Origin: Spartobacteria bacterium
GTDB lineage: Bacteria > Verrucomicrobiota > Verrucomicrobiia > Chthoniobacterales > UBA10450
Length of the DNA stretch: 8,057 bases
Assembly: GCA_021324035.1 (NCBI GenBank)
Contig: JAJPJU010000219.1
Span: 1 to 8,057, forward strand
Direction: 5' to 3'
The position numbers and the translations under genes are program-made. A model generated the notes under the pieces. The model worked only from the letters and a program-made list of their open reading frames with translations, made no database searches and had not been told where the DNA came from. Below are positions 6,469-8,057 of this stretch, piece after piece (within the stretch, counting starts at the first letter, position 1; each line of letters starts with the position of its first letter).

Positions 6469-7395
6469 ATGGAGATTTTCCATTCCATCCCGGAATTGTC
6501 GCGACTAAACGGCCCGCTCTTCCTTGCCATTGGCGTGTTTGACGGCGTGCATCGAGGACATCAGGCGGTGATTTCAACATCGGCTGACCACGCCCTGGCT
6601 GCGAAAGGGACGCCGGTCGTCGTGACTTTCGATCCCCATCCCGAAAAGGTTTTGCGTCCGCAATCGGCTCCGCGTTTGCTCAGCGCAACCCAGCACAAAA
6701 TCGCGTTGATCCAGGCGCTGGGCGTCGGCCACTTGCTGATCATCAACTTCGACAAGCAATTTGCCGGGACCGAGCCTGAGAACTTCGTTGACCAACTCGT
6801 CACCAATTCCAAGCCGCTCCGCGAAATTTGCGTGGGTCACGAATGGTCCTTTGGAAAAAACCGCCGCGGAAATCTCGAACTATTGAAAACACTCGGCGCG
6901 AAATTCAATTTCGGCGTCGTGGGCGTTCCACCGATCAAGGCAAATGACGAGGTGGTCAGCAGCACGGCCATTCGGCAGGCGATTGAGCGAGGCGATTTCG
7001 CGCGAGCAGCGGCCATGCTCGGCCGCGAATACACGATCCTGGGGACGGTGACCCACGGCGACAATCTTGGAAAGAAGATCGGATTCCCAACCGCCAATCT
7101 CAGCGCCCACAACGAGCAGTTTCCTCCGGACGGAGTTTACGCGGCGACGGCGCGAATGACAGACGGAGTGTATCGCGGCGTGGTAAATCTCGGGGTTCGC
7201 CCGACGGTCACGAAGGGAAAATCCGAACGAGTGCTGGAGATGCACTTGTTTGACTTCGACAGGGACATTTACGGCCGGGATGTCGAAGTTCGATTCGTTA
7301 AATTTCTTCGGCCGGAATCAAAATTCGAAAACATCGAAGCGCTGGTGGCGCAGATTGGCCGCGATGTGGAGAAGGCGCGCAAGTTGATTGGCTGA
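6469..7395 (+). CDS. ribF: Bifunctional riboflavin kinase / FAD synthetase RibF
   Basis: RibF phosphorylates riboflavin to FMN and then adenylates FMN to FAD. The N-terminal FAD synthetase half has the nucleotidyltransferase motif GVFDGVHRGH (22-31), TFDPHPEKV (53-61), VGHEWSFGKNRRGN (122-135) and SSTAIRQAI (164-172). The C-terminal riboflavin kinase half has GTVTHGDNLGKKIGFPTANL (192-211, with the PTAN ATP/Mg site), VVNLGVRPT (238-246), and the catalytic-base Glu in LEMHLFDFD (E257). Its 308 aa match the family. The ATG at 6469 gives the expected N-terminus but has no Shine-Dalgarno site; the repeat's right arm ends only 8 nt before it. It is probably read through from truB, unless the repeat carries its own promoter. 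It is convergent with the small gene at 7409-7603, with 13 nt between the stops and no visible terminator. Confidence 0.97.
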   Translation: MEIFHSIPELSRLNGPLFLAIGVFDGVHRGHQAVISTSADHALAAKGTPVVVTFDPHPEKVLRPQSAPRLLSATQHKIALIQALGVGHLLIINFDKQFAGTEPENFVDQLVTNSKPLREICVGHEWSFGKNRRGNLELLKTLGAKFNFGVVGVPPIKANDEVVSSTAIRQAIERGDFARAAAMLGREYTILGTVTHGDNLGKKIGFPTANLSAHNEQFPPDGVYAATARMTDGVYRGVVNLGVRPTVTKGKSERVLEMHLFDFDRDIYGRDVEVRFVKFLRPESKFENIEALVAQIGRDVEKARKLIG

Positions 7396-7408
7396 GCAGA
7401 CCGGCGGG

Positions 7409-7603
7409 CTATCGTTTCCGGCGGCGTGAAGTCGAACTGCGGGGGATCGCAGGCTCATCGGTTTCGAGCTGAGGAATTCCAAATCGTTTCTGAACGCGCA
7501 ACATTTGACGGTCGATCTCCTGGATCTGCGCCATCAACGTTTCCTTCCGCTCGGAAAGGCGAACCAGCTCCTTCAAAGTGGTGCTCGGAATATTTCTCAG
7601 CAT
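7409..7603 (-). CDS. Small coiled-coil protein of unknown function (64 aa)
   Basis: From the ATG at 7603 the product begins MLRNIPSTTLKELVRLSERK, continues as a charged amphipathic helix with heptad-like Leu/Met/Ile spacing (about 8-40, containing RKETLMAQIQEIDRQM), and ends with an FGIPQ turn and a basic tail RRRKR. It looks like a short coiled coil, so it probably oligomerises; the tail may bind nucleic acid or acidic partners (inference). I do not recognise a named family. The open frame extends upstream to 7744 but that part overlaps the neighbouring membrane gene and reads as a non-protein-like shadow, so the start at 7603 is preferred. No good Shine-Dalgarno site is seen. It lies 47 nt downstream of the membrane gene and probably shares its transcript. 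Confidence 0.6.
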   Translation of the reverse strand: MLRNIPSTTLKELVRLSERKETLMAQIQEIDRQMLRVQKRFGIPQLETDEPAIPRSSTSRRRKR

Positions 7604-7650
7604 GGCATTATTTTGGTCTGGCCAATCAACAATGTAAATCGCGCCGCGAC

Positions 7651-7992
7651 CTAGGTATGGATTTGGTGCGTTTTGTACATCGCGGCGAAGATGCCGCCGG
7701 CCATGACCAGCATCCCGCTGGTTAGCGCAAACACCACGACCCACAGCGTGGGAATCGTGGTCAGTCTGAACATTTCGACCAGGATAAATCGCCCACCATC
7801 GGACAAGACATAGGTAAGCGCGCTGGCCAGAGCGCTCATCGCAACGAGAATGAACGAGCGAAGAAATTCGATTCTTCGCATTGGCTGCGGCAGGCTGCGC
7901 AAGACGCGGGCGGTGAAACCGTCGTCCTCAATATAGGGCGCAGCTTCCTGCAGCTTCTTGTCCAACCAATCGTCTTGGATCTCCGTGCTCAT
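7651..7992 (-). CDS. Two-TM protein next to a sigma factor, possible anti-sigma factor
   Basis: The 113-aa product has a charged N-terminal segment (1-40, DDWLDKKLQEAAPYIEDDGFTARVLRSLP) followed by basic MRR (38-40) and two predicted membrane helices (about 44-62 and 80-104), with a short C-terminal tail. By the positive-inside rule both ends face the cytoplasm. The gene starts one base after the stop of the probable ECF sigma factor (TAA-c-ATG), which indicates co-translation. A short cytoplasmic segment with a 'D-x-FTxRVLxxLP' pattern ahead of membrane helices, encoded directly after an ECF sigma gene, is typical of small membrane proteins annotated as anti-sigma or DUF partners. Sigma binding here is inferred from position and layout only. 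There is no zinc-finger anti-sigma motif (H-x3-C-x2-C). Confidence 0.7.
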   Translation of the reverse strand: MSTEIQDDWLDKKLQEAAPYIEDDGFTARVLRSLPQPMRRIEFLRSFILVAMSALASALTYVLSDGGRFILVEMFRLTTIPTLWVVVFALTSGMLVMAGGIFAAMYKTHQIHT

Positions 7993-7993
7993 G

Positions 7994-8057
7994 TTAACTC
8001 ACCCAGGCCGATAACGTTTTCTTCAACTTTTCGCGTCCGCGCAACACATTGGTTTTT
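7994..8057 (-). CDS. Probable ECF RNA polymerase sigma factor, C-terminal end (runs off right edge)
   Basis: Only the last 20 codons and the TAA are in the window. They read KTNVLRGREKLKKTL and then a short SAWVS tail. This resembles the end of the sigma region 4.2 recognition helix and following helix of ECF sigma-70 family proteins ('VKTRLxRAREKLRxxL'), which reads the -35 element. The immediate downstream membrane gene fits the usual sigma/anti-sigma pair. The fragment is too short to assign an ECF group, and another helix-turn-helix protein of the LuxR/sigma type is possible. Confidence 0.55.
   Translation of the reverse strand, partial: KTNVLRGREKLKKTLSAWVS

Noticed and set aside
6063..6483. 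Minus-strand open frames of 84-118 codons across the truB-ribF gap.
   Set aside because: They are translations of the short-unit repeat (recurring SKIRISNFGF-like strings) joined to antisense truB or ribF.
7604..7744. N-terminal extension of the 64-aa protein to an ATG at 7744.
   Set aside because: The extension overlaps the two-TM gene and reads as a shadow frame. The helical, protein-like composition starts only at the ATG at 7603.

Overview
The window is a bacterial chromosome segment built around one translation and ribosome-assembly operon on the + strand: nusA - infB - rbfA - nrnA - truB - ribF. A minus-strand gene is cut at each edge. GC content is moderately high, several genes start with GTG, and the truB-ribF gap holds an AT-rich intergenic repeat made of (A/T)TCGAA and ATCCGAA units. 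Gene order, protein style and repeat together remind me of soil Verrucomicrobiota (Chthoniobacter/Udaeobacter-like). This is recognition from memory, not a search result, and another deep-branching phylum remains possible.

Layout. Positions 1-601 (minus) carry the N-terminal 200 codons of an ArnT/GT39-type membrane glycosyltransferase that runs off the left edge. Positions 602-748 are a divergent intergenic region with a weak sigma70-like promoter, followed by a perfect 8-bp hairpin and a T5 run just before nusA. Positions 749-7395 are the operon. Its genes overlap or lie close together (19 nt nusA-infB, 18 nt infB-rbfA, 4-nt overlap rbfA-nrnA, 26-nt overlap nrnA-truB), except for a 163-nt repeat-filled gap before ribF. 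A second hairpin lies on the nusA stop codon. Positions 7409-8057 (minus, convergent) hold the last 20 codons of a probable ECF sigma factor, then a two-TM protein that looks like its membrane partner, then a 64-aa coiled-coil protein.

How the genes work together. NusA modulates transcription pausing, termination and antitermination. IF2 places initiator tRNA on the 30S subunit. RbfA matures the 30S subunit. NrnA degrades nanoRNA and pAp. TruB makes pseudouridine 55 in tRNA. RibF makes FMN and FAD. This is the classic nusA-infB cluster with the rbfA-nrnA-truB-ribF order seen in several phyla. However, rimP is not directly upstream, ylxR/ylxQ are not between nusA and infB, and rpsO does not follow ribF.

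I see no unmistakably new system. The most useful leads are the two terminator-like hairpins flanking nusA (possible autoregulation), the structured repeat between truB and ribF, and the small sigma/membrane protein/coiled-coil module at the right edge.
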